This document shows, one piece after another, positions 31,203 through 41,103 of a stretch of DNA of 64,000 nucleotides (position 1 is its first letter; every line of letters starts with the position of its first letter). The notes beneath the pieces are model-generated. The model did not search any database and was not told where the DNA came from. It saw only the letters and a program-made list of their open reading frames with translations. The translations under genes and the position numbers were made by a program. Location of the stretch: assembly GCA_029204225.1 (NCBI GenBank), contig CM055107.1, positions 50,983,227 through 51,047,226 of the forward strand, given 5' to 3'. The stretch comes from Diphasiastrum complanatum. Taxonomy: Eukaryota > Streptophyta > Lycopodiopsida > Lycopodiales > Lycopodiaceae.

Positions 31203-32734
31203 ATTGTCTCTCTTATTGAGAATCATACTTGGGATCTTGTGAATCTTCCTCAAGGGAAGAAACCTCTTGATTGCAAGTGGGTGTTTAGATTGAAGTATAA
31301 TCAAGACGGATCAATAAGCAAGCATAAAGCTAGGCTTGTTGCCAAAGGTTTTTTACAAACCAAAGGCATTGATTATGATGAGACTTTTGCTCCTGTGGCT
31401 AAGCTTGTTACTACCACATTGATCATTAGTCTTGCTACAACCTTCAATTGGGAGCTATTCTAACTTGACTTCACAAATGCATTCCTCAATGGTTATTTGG
31501 AGGAAGAGATCTACATGAGGCAACCCGAGGGCTTCATCAAGGCAAAGCATGAAGGAAAGGTGTATTTTTTGAAGAAGAGCCTTTATGGGCTCAAGCAAGC
31601 ACCTAGAGCATGGCACTCTAGGCTAAACTCTTTTCTCATTTCCATCAATTTTGTAATGAGTGCCTATGATCCATCATTGTATATAGGTTTTCATGATGGC
31701 ATGATCATTATTCTTGTTTTGTATGTAGATGACATTATCTTGAGTGGTAATGATCTAGATGGAATTAGAGATGTAAAAATTGCTTTAGCAAAAGAGTTTA
31801 AGATGGTAGATCTCGGCCTATTGAGCTTCATTCTTGGAATAGAGGTTATTAGAGGATGTGATTTTAGCTTCATTTGTCAATCTAAATATGCTACATCCAT
31901 CCTAGATAGATTTGGAATGAAGAATTGTAAAGGCATTGAGATACCAATGGAGCAACATGTAAAAGCATCTATTGGTTGTGATGAAGCATCCTTTGAGGAC
32001 AATTATGTAGAAGGCTTATTGGCTCCTTGATCTATTTAACTATAACTAGACCTGATCTTAGTTATAGTGTTGGAAAGTTAAGCCAATTCATGCAAAGTCC
32101 TCTAGTTTCACATTGGAAGATGGCCAAAAGAGTTCTTAGATACATTTCATTCACTAAGAATTTTGGTATTTTGTATAGAGGAACTAATCTTGGCTTAAGA
32201 GCCTATAGTGACTCGGATTTTGCAGGTGACAAAGTGGATAGAAGATCAACAAGTGCCTTTGCCACCTTTCTATGTGATGGAGTAGTATCATGGATTTCCA
32301 AAAAGCAAGATACCATCTCCCTATCTTCCACAGAATCCGAATACAAGGCCTTGACATCAACATGCAAGGAGGTCTTGCGGCTCAAAAGGCTATTGGTGGA
32401 GCTTCATGTCATGGAGGAGGAGATCCCTATCATCTATTGTGACAACCAATCAGCCCAATCACTTGCAACTAATCCTACATTCCATGTAAGGAGAAAACAC
32501 ATCAAAATTGCTCATCATTTCGTGAGGAAAAAAGTGCAAGCTAAAGAGATCAAGCTCCAACACGTGCCATCATCAAGTTGCTTGGCTGATTTGTTTACTA
32601 AACCTTTACCTAAAGATTCATTTGTCAAGCTTAGATCTTCAATTGGAGTTATTGATAAAAGCATTGTGATCTCCAAGGCTAGATTTGAGGAGGAGTGTGA
32701 AAAATTGCCTACATTGGCAAATCTAGCCATGTAA
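31203..32734 (+). pseudogene. Ty1-copia RT and RNase H, nearly intact
   Basis: Plus-strand copia RT from N-H-T-W-D-L-V-N-L-P-Q-G-K-K through D-C-K-W-V-F-R-L-K-Y, K-A-R-L-V-A-K-G-F, L-Y-G-L-K-Q-A-P-R-A-W-H and L-Y-V-D-D-I-I-L-S-G (catalytic YVDD, about 31,720-31,748). RNase H follows: Y-S-D-S-D-F-A-G-D (32,206 onward), S-S-T-E-S-E-Y-K-A-L, Y-C-D-N-Q-S-A-Q-S-L and A-D-L-F-T-K-P-L-P. Only two lesions are visible: TAA at 31,461 (C-to-T in a Gln codon of the conserved Q-L-D block) and one frameshift near 32,010. The frame ends at 32,734, about 39 bp inside the 3' LTR. Gag, protease and integrase are absent to the left, where element D abuts. Best preserved copia pol in the window. Confidence 0.92.
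32687..32695 (+). promoter_or_regulatory. polypurine tract
   Basis: GAGGAGGAG just before the LTR start TGTGAAAAATTG; it overlaps the end of the RNase H frame. Confidence 0.75.
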
Positions 32735-33386
32735 AATATTGTACATTTTGTCAATATTGTTTGTTGGTTACTTGAATGGCCAAAGTGCCACTTGTACATA
32801 CACACCTAAAGTAGATTACCACGAGTCAAGAGGAGTGGTTGTGTCTATTTGGTAGTGATTCCTACTTTGTAGGATCTAGACCATGATTTATGATGAGATT
32901 TGTACCTACCATGCACCTACCAAGCATGACTCTTGGATCTAGGCTAGGGTTTTCACATTAGGGCAAGAAAGTGGAGTCTACTTCCTTATTACATGCTGGA
33001 TTTTCACCTAACTTTGCAAAGGAAGTGTGTTTTACTATGTATTCCCATTCTCCATAGTGAGAAGATAGAAACTTTTTGGAGCCTCAAGGAGAAACTCGAG
33101 TTTCCTCTCATTGTATGGTGATTACTCTTGATTTCCAATGAAACCCAGCTTTGGCACTTTGTAAACACTGTCTACAGGCCATACTACAGCCTTCTTTCCA
33201 CACGTGTGGAGTTGGATTATACTATTTGATCAATGCTTTGATTGTCTCTACTTGTTTCCTATCAAGCTTCTAAACTAGATCTTGTTTTCTGATGACTAGT
33301 TTCTGATAGATTGTTTAACAAGCATACAATCACCTTGTGGATCATTCAAAGATCCATTTATGGTCCTTAGTACTGTACTTTTCACA
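32696..33386 (+). mobile_element. copia 3' LTR (691 bp)
   Basis: It starts TGTGAAAAATTGCC and ends GTACTTTTCACA, with clear TG...CA edges. CACACGTGTG lies at 33,199-33,208, 187 bp before the LTR end. It belongs to the RT-RNase H fragment at 31,203-32,734. The flanking target duplication cannot be tested because the 5' end is missing. Confidence 0.85.
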
Positions 33387-34135
33387 TCGTCGAATGGTTG
33401 GATATGGTAAATGTTGATATTGATGTACAAATATTGTAGCACACATGAAAAATCTACTTCCATTGCCTAGTCAAAAGGTTGGGGAGATTGGCCAATACTA
33501 AGTGTGCACAACAATTTGTTGCATTGGAGTGCCACAATTTTCCCATGTCTTTCTCTTTGGCATGGGTACATAACTTGGATATACTTTGAAAGGATGTGGA
33601 CTAGAGGTGTAATTGCAGATGGCATCTACATTATGCTCAAATCCTGATAATCACCATTTTTGTTGCACAAATGTATTCCAACTATTTGTCCTTTATCTTT
33701 GAATTTATGAATTTCAAAGTCCAAACCACTCACTGAGGACTCATATGGATGTTCCTTGAGAAATTACTGAAATTTCTCCTCAATGGTAACTAGCTTTTGA
33801 AATAATATGAATCGCTAGATGAAGTTGTAGTCAAATTCTATTGTCACACTTCCTTTGAAACATTAGCCCCTTGATCCACAATATCTTCTGTCATCACACC
33901 ATCACCCCCTTTATCAAAGGTCTACGATAGTTGGAATGTAGGTGGAATGTGCTTGGCATTGGCACCTGAATGGAAGGATCAACCTGGGTACTTGTTGTGT
34001 ATCTTACTAAATAATTTCTTGGCTCTTTGTATTCACTCACTGCCAACATATTGTATTGATCAAATTTTTGCTAGAAAAGAATAATCATAAGTGGTCACCC
34101 TATATTTGTTAGATGCTTCGGGAGAAGCTTGTGTT
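33387..34135. other. no recognisable feature
   Basis: No coding motif, LTR edge or repeat recognised. Confidence 0.4.
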
Positions 34136-34260
34136 TTCTTGAAAATAAATCTACGCTTAGAATATCATAAAATAAAGGTCAAGGATGAGGATCAATACAA
34201 AATGACTTTTCAACCTAATTAGGGCCTTATGAATTCAAAGTCATGCCATTTGGTCTAACT
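34136..34260 (+). pseudogene. Ty3-gypsy RT scrap
   Basis: The plus strand reads F-L-K-I-N-L-R-L-E-Y-H-K-I-K-V-K and later, in another frame, G-P-Y-E-F-K-V-M-P-F-G-L-T. These match the gypsy palm motifs F[12 protein letters not shown] and Y-E-F-x-V-M-P-F-G-L-T. The first catalytic Asp is Asn. Nothing else of the element is visible nearby, so this is a very old copy. Confidence 0.7.
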
Positions 34261-35742
34261 TTATATTCTTAGTACCTATAGGTAAGGTTGCATAACTATG
34301 CAATGTTGATAACATTGGCGAAAGTGTATAAATAGATAAACATATATTGAAAAATATATTCTCCATCAAGAAATACAATTCTTGTACTTCCAAGATGGAT
34401 TTCCATGTAGATACAACGTATCTAAAAGATCTAGAATTCTCTTGTACAAGTTTAAAATATAATTTTCCTAACCTACACAGTTTTTTTCAAATATGTACTT
34501 GAGGTACTAGATAAGAACATTTTGATTGAATAAGTTCATGGTGTAGCTTTGTCTAGTATTGTTATCATCTATATGGGTGCAATGAAAGAGTGGTATTATA
34601 TGTCTAAAACAATTGCACATTAGAGCAAAACAAAAACAAAAAAAAACTACAAATTTGAGATTAAAAGTTTGCCTATGAAAAAGATGTTAGCTCCTTTGCC
34701 ATATTTTCATTGGAAAAGATAACATATAGAACTTAATATATACTTTTTGACAAATGAAGTATGTAGTGATATTTCAAGAGTTCTCACATTCAAAACATGG
34801 GCCCATTATTGGCACAATAAAAAAATAAAAACTCTAGAATATAAAAGTCTAGATGTTCTTGTAATAATTCATTAAATGTCTAGTACCCACATATATGTTA
34901 GCATTTGATGTAGTTTTGTATCCCTTCCATGTGTATTACAAATTAAGTACACATCCTCATGTGGATAGTTTCTTCCTCCTATTTTTTCAATCAGTAATTT
35001 TTAGCAAGTAACAATAAGATAGAAAAATTGCATGTTATATGTGGGATTTCATTTGTTATATTGGTACATGTCACTAAATTTGTGAAATCCAAAATGACAT
35101 CATTATTGAGCTTGAAATGAGATTAATGTTATATATATCAAAAGGTCAATATCATTTCAAATTTTGGACCCAAGGATCAACATGTTATGCCTTGTTGTGT
35201 AGTAAGAATTTACTTAAAAATGATACAATCTAAAATCTAATAACCTTCATATCTATTCGATTCTAGTTCAAAATATTATCTATATATATATGGTATTGAT
35301 ATGACTACTCAAAAACCAACTTCATTTAAGCAAAAAAAAAAATAAACATTATAAAAGACATATATGCCAAACCATTTCAAGTGCATGCACATCATAAGAT
35401 AGTCAATGGGATTCCCACATATAAATACGCTTAATACAACATATTGAGTTGATGTCAAGTATGTTACATTTCAATGCTCCTATATAAGAGTCTATGTAAG
35501 CATTCAAAGTGCGAATGCAAATTCATTTCTCATTCTTTTGGCATGTGCCACATATTAAATGAAACCAAAATCTTTGTATCTCCATTGAGGTTTCCCTCAT
35601 TTGTGAGTGACACCTATATAGAAGCAACAAGCAAGAGTGAATTGAGAAATAATCCTTCTCCCTTTAGTATAAGGGAGGTCTTAACTTTCCATGCTAGGAA
35701 GTTAGATCATGATTTCCTAGTTTAGAAGCTCCAACTTACAGG

Positions 35743-35743
<1 letters not shown>
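34261..35743. other. AT-rich filler, no recognisable feature
   Basis: No coding motif or repeat edge seen on either strand. Confidence 0.45.

Positions 35744-35783
<40 letters not shown>
35744..35783. repeat. (TA)n microsatellite
   Basis: About 20 dinucleotide units. Confidence 0.9.
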
Positions 35784-35784
<1 letters not shown>

Positions 35785-36479
35785 CTTCAATAGAGAAAAT
35801 AGTATGTGTGTTTTATTTTACTATTACGTATCTACTAGTATGAAACAATTAAAATTGGTGTATCCTACTATGAACCTTTATCACTTACCATACATGTGTT
35901 CATTTAATCAACTTCAATGCTCAACTAATTTTAGATGTATTATTTGGTTCTTTCTCTAACAATGTATTATTAGATGTATTATTTGACCTGATTGAATTTT
36001 ATACATTGGCAATGTACAATACAATACGAACGATGTTTTAACATTTTTTCAAGAAGCACAACTTTTTCCAAATCTTCATTTTGAATGAGCTACTCAACCT
36101 GCTTCACTTGGTTCAACAAAAGAGCGAAACTATACTCAACTTTGAAAATAAAATTTAGAGTGCTTGCATTCACAGTATTTGATCAAGATTTGGTTGGGCC
36201 AACAAGATCAAACTTTGTGGGTCATGATTTACAATGGAAATTGAAATCCCAGATTCAATTTTTTAGGTCCTAAAGTTTTACTTACAGCCCTCCAACAACT
36301 TTACAAACCTCATTTTAAAAGAACCCAATTTTTTTTGTCTTATTTTCAAAGATTGTTGCAAACTTTTAGAGGCTTGTCGATACTTTGCAACAATAATGCA
36401 AAAATAAATTAAATCACATAAACAGATTGACTATTTTTTGAATCTAATTGGACATGAGCTATGTCAGAGTGATTAGTTG
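35784..36479. other. AT-rich filler, no recognisable feature
   Basis: No feature recognised. Confidence 0.4.
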
Positions 36480-36985
36480 TTAGAAGATTCTTGTTAATGG
36501 AGTCCGGCTATCAAAAGAGCGTAATGGGTATCAAGCAACGGAGTCAAGCCACCAAACTATGATAAAGAGCGTCGACAAATCATCGATAAAGGTGTTCCAG
36601 AATCTATATGTACTGGGAACGCCAATGCTAGAGAAGTCGACAAGTAGCGGATCTACCAATGAGCAGAAACAAAGCCTAGCACCTCACCACCATATTTTAC
36701 GGCGACACGAATAAAAGCATGACCGAGTTGGCATAAAGACTTAGATCTACTGAGAATGTAATGTCAGACACTCGTAGAAGGTGCACTGTACTCGTAAGCC
36801 TATGGCACGAGAAGTAGAAGTAGATCAATGCTCTAATGGGCCTAAAGTGAAAGAGGACCCAAGTAGTTAGAATGCATTTTGGTTTTAAATATTTTTAGAA
36901 AGTCAAGTTCTCATGGCACATGGTTTTGGGTGAACCAAAAACCCTAGCTTTGTCTATAAAGAGGCATGTGACACCGTTTTGTAAT

Positions 36986-37039
<54 letters not shown>

Positions 37040-37375
37040 CCTCTTCCTTCCATTCTTACTTTTTGTGAAGCCCTCTTATTTTACTTGTGTGTGATTGATT
37101 GTGGATGATGAATGTTTGTTTTGTTGTTGTTTAATCATGCTCTCACATTCTTGAATGATCATTAGCACTTGCTTTCATCCATAGTTTTATAACTAATCCA
37201 CAAAGTCCACACTCAAGCAAAATAGGTGTTAGAAATCCCTTTGGAGTGATCATTAGGATCCATTAGGTAGGTTTTACTTTCATTGTTCACCACCCTTGAG
37301 AAGATTAACCTCAAGAGGAGAAGATCTAGAGCCAATGGTGCCTAGATCTCTTTCATTTTGACAGGTTTTTTTACT
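36480..37375 (+). mobile_element. possible LTR or promoter remnant
   Basis: A region less AT-rich than its surroundings, with a TATA-like tctataaagagg at 36,953-36,964. It is followed by an aatcaagagagaga motif and a (GA)24 run (36,989-37,036), a layout often seen in plant gypsy LTRs. No TG/CA edges, primer site or second copy were found, so this is tentative. Confidence 0.3.
36989..37036. repeat. (GA)24 microsatellite
   Basis: An uninterrupted dinucleotide run about 35 bp downstream of a TATA-like motif. Confidence 0.95.
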
Positions 37376-37992
37376 CGCCAAATGATTTTTTTTTTTTTCA
37401 CTTTTTTGTCATTCTTTTTACTCGCCATTGTTCCAGTGAGCAGAGCATATCATCAACAAATACTAAGATTGTACATATGAAGTTTTTAAGTCTAGATCAT
37501 TAATGAGTACATATGAATTGACACATTTGTGGGCACCACAAATTTCTTGGTTGGTCTAGGGAATCTTAAATATGAGCACATTAAACCAAAGAGTGTGCCA
37601 ATTTTTTCTCAATTGGTTCGAGCGACCTACGATGCTTTTAGATAAGTTGAGCTTGGCATGGACATTTCTTATAGAAGCTAGATGGGCATCTCATGGAAGG
37701 TATCTCCTAATCCAATGGAACATTCTATTTCATTTTCTATATTTGAAAAAGCCACTAGAACTTATTTCAACAAACATTGAGAGACAAGTGTGGCCATGGG
37801 TTTCAAATTCAATGCATTATGCCAATCATTTGCACACCTTGTACACATGTCTAAAACAAACTTGAAGCTCAATAATAGAACTACATAGTTTATAGGCTCA
37901 AGATAATTGTTTGTAATTTATTTTAGAGATGGAGGATTAGTTTCTATGCAAAACATAGAAGACCACTATTGCACCAAGAGGCAAGTTTTGCT
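37376..37992. other. no recognisable feature
   Basis: Open frames here show no known motif. Confidence 0.35.
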
Positions 37993-38157
37993 ACCCAAAC
38001 ATCGCTTAAATAGGTCACTTCATTTTGATTTTTTACTTGAGTTGAAACATTTTTGGTATGCCAGTCATGGTTTGCCATGCTATCATTTTGGCATACCAAA
38101 AATGTTTCAACTCAAGTAAAAAATCTAAATGAAGTGACCTATTTAAGCAATGTTTGG
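37993..38157. repeat. near-perfect 70-bp inverted repeat (hairpin)
   Basis: The left arm (about 37,993-38,063) and right arm (about 38,089-38,157) are reverse complements over roughly 70 bp. I see two mismatches, one of which would be a G-U pair in RNA. The loop is about 25 bp (38,064-38,088) and contains a smaller catgg...ccatg stem. This could be a foldback transposon (MITE) or a small-RNA precursor; no target-site duplication is evident. Confidence 0.85.
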
Positions 38158-39503
38158 GATTAGGAATCACCTTTCTTCTTTTAATATAATAAGATCCATA
38201 GGAGAACAACTAACAAGCAAACAAACAAATATGGCATCCTTAACACATTCAGCTGTAAGAATTAAACATTAATAATTTAGCATGAGAAAGTCACACCATC
38301 TCCTGAAAACGCACAATTTACATGCTACACTCCTACTCAAGTCAAAAGTCCCCATAATAGGTGCAGGCCCTTTCTAACCATTGATTGGTAAAAGATTGGT
38401 TCAAAGGAGCATAACTCATGTTACGAAATTATAGTTTGGAAATGTTTTACTAAAGGCAATATCAACTTGTTTAAGCTACGCAGCTATAGAAAGTAGCACA
38501 GGTTTTTTTTTAATTAGCATATACCATCCCATCTACTTTTGTCCAATAGCTCAAGTGAGAGATAGCGAACAAACATGACAACTTCATAGATTACGAATAT
38601 ACCAAATTATCACTAGCTAACACGAGCTAGAGGTCCTTGAAATGTAGGAGGTTGATTAATTGCTCCCTTTCGCACCTCAATTTCAAGTTTGATTCTGCTC
38701 ATGCGCACATAGACATAAGATTCTAAAACTTATACATGGCTTCCAAAGAGTTAGGGTCTTGAGATTTCAAATTACCATTAACTAGTATTGTGTTGCATTC
38801 ATCTTGCTAACCAGATTCACATTGTTGTTGCATAATCCAACCACTAACAGAACATTCCACATTATTGGAGCACAATTGAGAAAAACACCTGAAAGAATCT
38901 AATTATTTTGCTTGGAAAATGCCAAGGCCAAAAGAAAGTATCTACTTTCATTATCTAAGCACAATATCACATGGAAAATCTTGAAAATTTCTGGATTTCT
39001 AAAAGATTGAAGCCTCATATAATATATGATCCATCCAAGCTTTGCATGCCTTGTTTAATTGATCCAATCCATCGTGACATCCCCTTCACATTGCTCCAAT
39101 TTTAGACCAAGTGACACAAACATTAGCTCACCGGTTCCTGGTACTCTCAATTGTTGATGGATGGCTCAAAAATATGCACATTGTACTACCTGTCATTGTC
39201 GTTTTAAAGTGCGACGTAAAGGCGAAATTTGAGGCAGTTTTCAAGAAAATGAGAAACGTTTAACGAAGGGAATTGAAAAAAGATATTTCATAATTTAACA
39301 CACGTGGTTACCCTCCTCCGCTCGAGCTCGCAGCAGTTCTTGGAAGTAACTAACCACAGCTCAAACCTGCCCACGCCAGCCAGTGGTCACTATCTTTAAA
39401 GCACATGACAAGTGTGAAAAGAACCCGCATCTCACCCTAAACCCTAGTAGACTAAACGCAGGCTAATCGTGCTGAATAACGAAGAGCTGGCTTACTTGCC
39501 GAA
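38158..39503. other. no recognisable feature
   Basis: AT-rich up to about 39,290, then more GC-rich toward the host gene. Includes the probable 3' untranslated region of that gene at its right end. Confidence 0.4.
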
Positions 39504-39846
39504 TTAGGAGGAGGAGGAGGAGTGGGGAGGCTTCAACGGTGGAGGCTGGAGCAAAATCTGTTCTGTCTCAATGGGATCTGCTTTTGAGAGCTGCAAACAA
39601 ACAAACCCAAACATAAATAAGACCAAGAGTAGAACCCACACAAAAATGACTGCTGCTTGTAATAAGAAGATGAGTACGGACGGGGTCCCGGAAGATGGGC
39701 TTGGTATCATCAGGCACAACGCGGAAGGGTGGCTTGTGGGATGGTTGAGGGCAGGAAGTGGTGTTGGCAGACCAGTCCACGCTCCCCATCGATCGCAACT
39801 CCTTGTTCTTCAACAAACCCTTCCATCCTTTCTCCTCCTCCTCCAT
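39504..39846 (-). CDS. small host protein, two exons
   Basis: Probable spliced minus-strand gene: exon 1 39,846-39,682, intron 39,681-39,591 (91 bp, GT...TTTGCAG), exon 2 39,590-39,504 ending TAA. It would give about 83 residues: an acidic start M-E-E-E-E-K-G-W-K-G-L-L, then S-V-D-W-S-A-N-T-T-S-C-P, V-V-P-D-D-T-K-P-I-F-R-D-P, and across the junction S-K-A-D-P-I-E-T-E-Q, a Pro-rich stretch and a Ser run. The region is much richer in GC and CpG than its neighbours and has no transposon motif. The join keeps frame and gives a sensible protein, which is the main support; the donor (CCC|GTCCGT) is weak. I cannot name the protein and assign no function. ATG 39,846 is the first in frame after an upstream stop. 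Confidence 0.55.
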
Positions 39847-40104
39847 TATCAATCAATCGCTCCTCGCTCGCGCGTTTCTCCTCTACCACATATCTATATT
39901 CACACACAGGTAAGGGTTTTTGAGAACCCAAAATTAAAATGCCTAACCTCGCCACTATTAAGAAACGCATATCCTTGCTTTTATTAAAAATGATGGGAAA
40001 ACCCATGTTCATACAAGAAAATTAAAGTATTTAAAATAGTACCGTAGAACGGCAAAAATGAATTAAGCTACCATATAGCTATATAAAAATTTATAATAGT
40101 GAGC
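39847..40104. other. probable 5' region of the host gene, then filler
   Basis: CT-rich sequence upstream of the start codon fits a 5' untranslated leader on the minus strand. No clear TATA box was identified. Confidence 0.35.
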
Positions 40105-40740
40105 TGATTACTCAAAACCAACTGCTTGATGTGAATCACTAACTAAAATAGATCTAGTAATAGGTAATGCAGAAAGCTTTGAAGCAGCCGCTCCTACAAA
40201 CTGAGCCTGCCGAAGAATTGAAATCGTTTGTGAACGTTGTAATGCAATAGAAATACGTTGACAGTAGAAAGAAACAATGACGGAAGGTAGGTAATGCTAT
40301 GTCCTTGGCAGTTTCACCATAAGCTCCGCACATAAAGATAACAAATCATTAAATTTCTTGTGCAGACAACCATATGTTTCCAAGACCAAGGGGATGAAAT
40401 CTTCACCGGGTGCACGAACATTATAATCTCGTCCCTTTTCTAGAGCTGCGTGAGATACAACGGCCCCTTGCGTGGTGGAAGAACGACGAAGGCGGTCCTT
40501 ACGAGAGGGATCAGCAATGACAACATCTCCTAAAGTACGAATTTCATCACGCGAGAGAACTAGGTCAACTCGTCATTGAGAAGATTGCAAAGAAGGCCCT
40601 GGTAAAATGTGTGTCTGTTCTCGAACAACATGAAAACCACTATCATGAGCAATAGCAGCAAGGGCATCACGAATAGAATCATGTGACATAATACGTTCTC
40701 CACCTGAGGGGCACCGCAAGTACAAGGCTAGGCTTTGTGC
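40105..40740 (-). pseudogene. nuclease-like C-terminal coding remnant
   Basis: The minus strand encodes, from right to left, S-H-D-S-I-R-D-A-L-A-A-I-A and F-H-V-V-R-E-Q-T-H-I-L-P. A TGA (probably from CGA) follows, then R-V-D-L-V-L-S-R-D-E-I-R-T-L-G-D-V-V-I-A-D-P, F-I-P-L-V-L-E-T-Y-G-C-L-H and, after a frame change near 40,300, R-I-S-I-A-L-Q-R-S-Q-T-I-S-I-L-R. The D-L-V-L...D-V-V-I-A-D-P spacing looks like a PD-(D/E)XK-type nuclease core. From memory, similar C-terminal segments occur in repeated proteins of plants and algae, possibly linked to non-LTR retroelements; I cannot confirm this. The region is CpG-richer than the flanks. Confidence 0.5.
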
Positions 40741-40756
40741 AAAGGGTTTTGCTCAA

Positions 40757-41090
40757 GTTTATGGGCACATGCATAGTAAATGACTGCTTTAATGCAAGAA
40801 TAGGAGGTTAATAACTCAATATAGGTTGCATGGGGATCCTAGAGGGAATATTCTGTCTCTCATGAGGAGAATATGTCCATTGGAAACTCGCCCATCCTCT
40901 TATTGGAGATTCAGTTTCTTGAGCCTGTCTCTCCTCCTCTCTCTTAGGTTCTTCACTATGGCTTAGGGGCTAGGTCCAGGAGGAAACTCTAGGATGGATC
41001 TAGGTTTGGATGGGTGGTTTTGCTCCACAGGTGTCCTTTTGGTTGTTTTGCAACATGATTTAGTCAGATCTTCATTTGGTGATCCTTATA
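40757..41090 (+). mobile_element. gypsy element E1, 5' LTR (right-hand part)
   Basis: The first 30 bp match the last part of the LTR pieces at 5,920-5,945 and 54,640-54,663 (gcacatgcatagt.aatgactgctt). The remainder runs to the primer-binding site at 41,092. Combined with those pieces, a full LTR would be about 490 bp. The left part is missing here. Confidence 0.6.
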
Positions 41091-41091
41091 G

Positions 41092-41103
41092 TGGTATCAG
41101 AGC
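41092..41103 (+). promoter_or_regulatory. primer-binding site of E1
   Basis: An exact TGGTATCAGAGC one base after the LTR end. Confidence 0.85.

Noticed and set aside
36480-37375. A confident LTR with (GA)n downstream of TATA
   Set aside because: No matching second copy, no TG/CA edges and no primer site; kept only as a low-confidence remnant.
37500-37865. Plus-strand frame of 97 codons as a gene
   Set aside because: No motif, and AT-rich filler on both sides; not better than chance.
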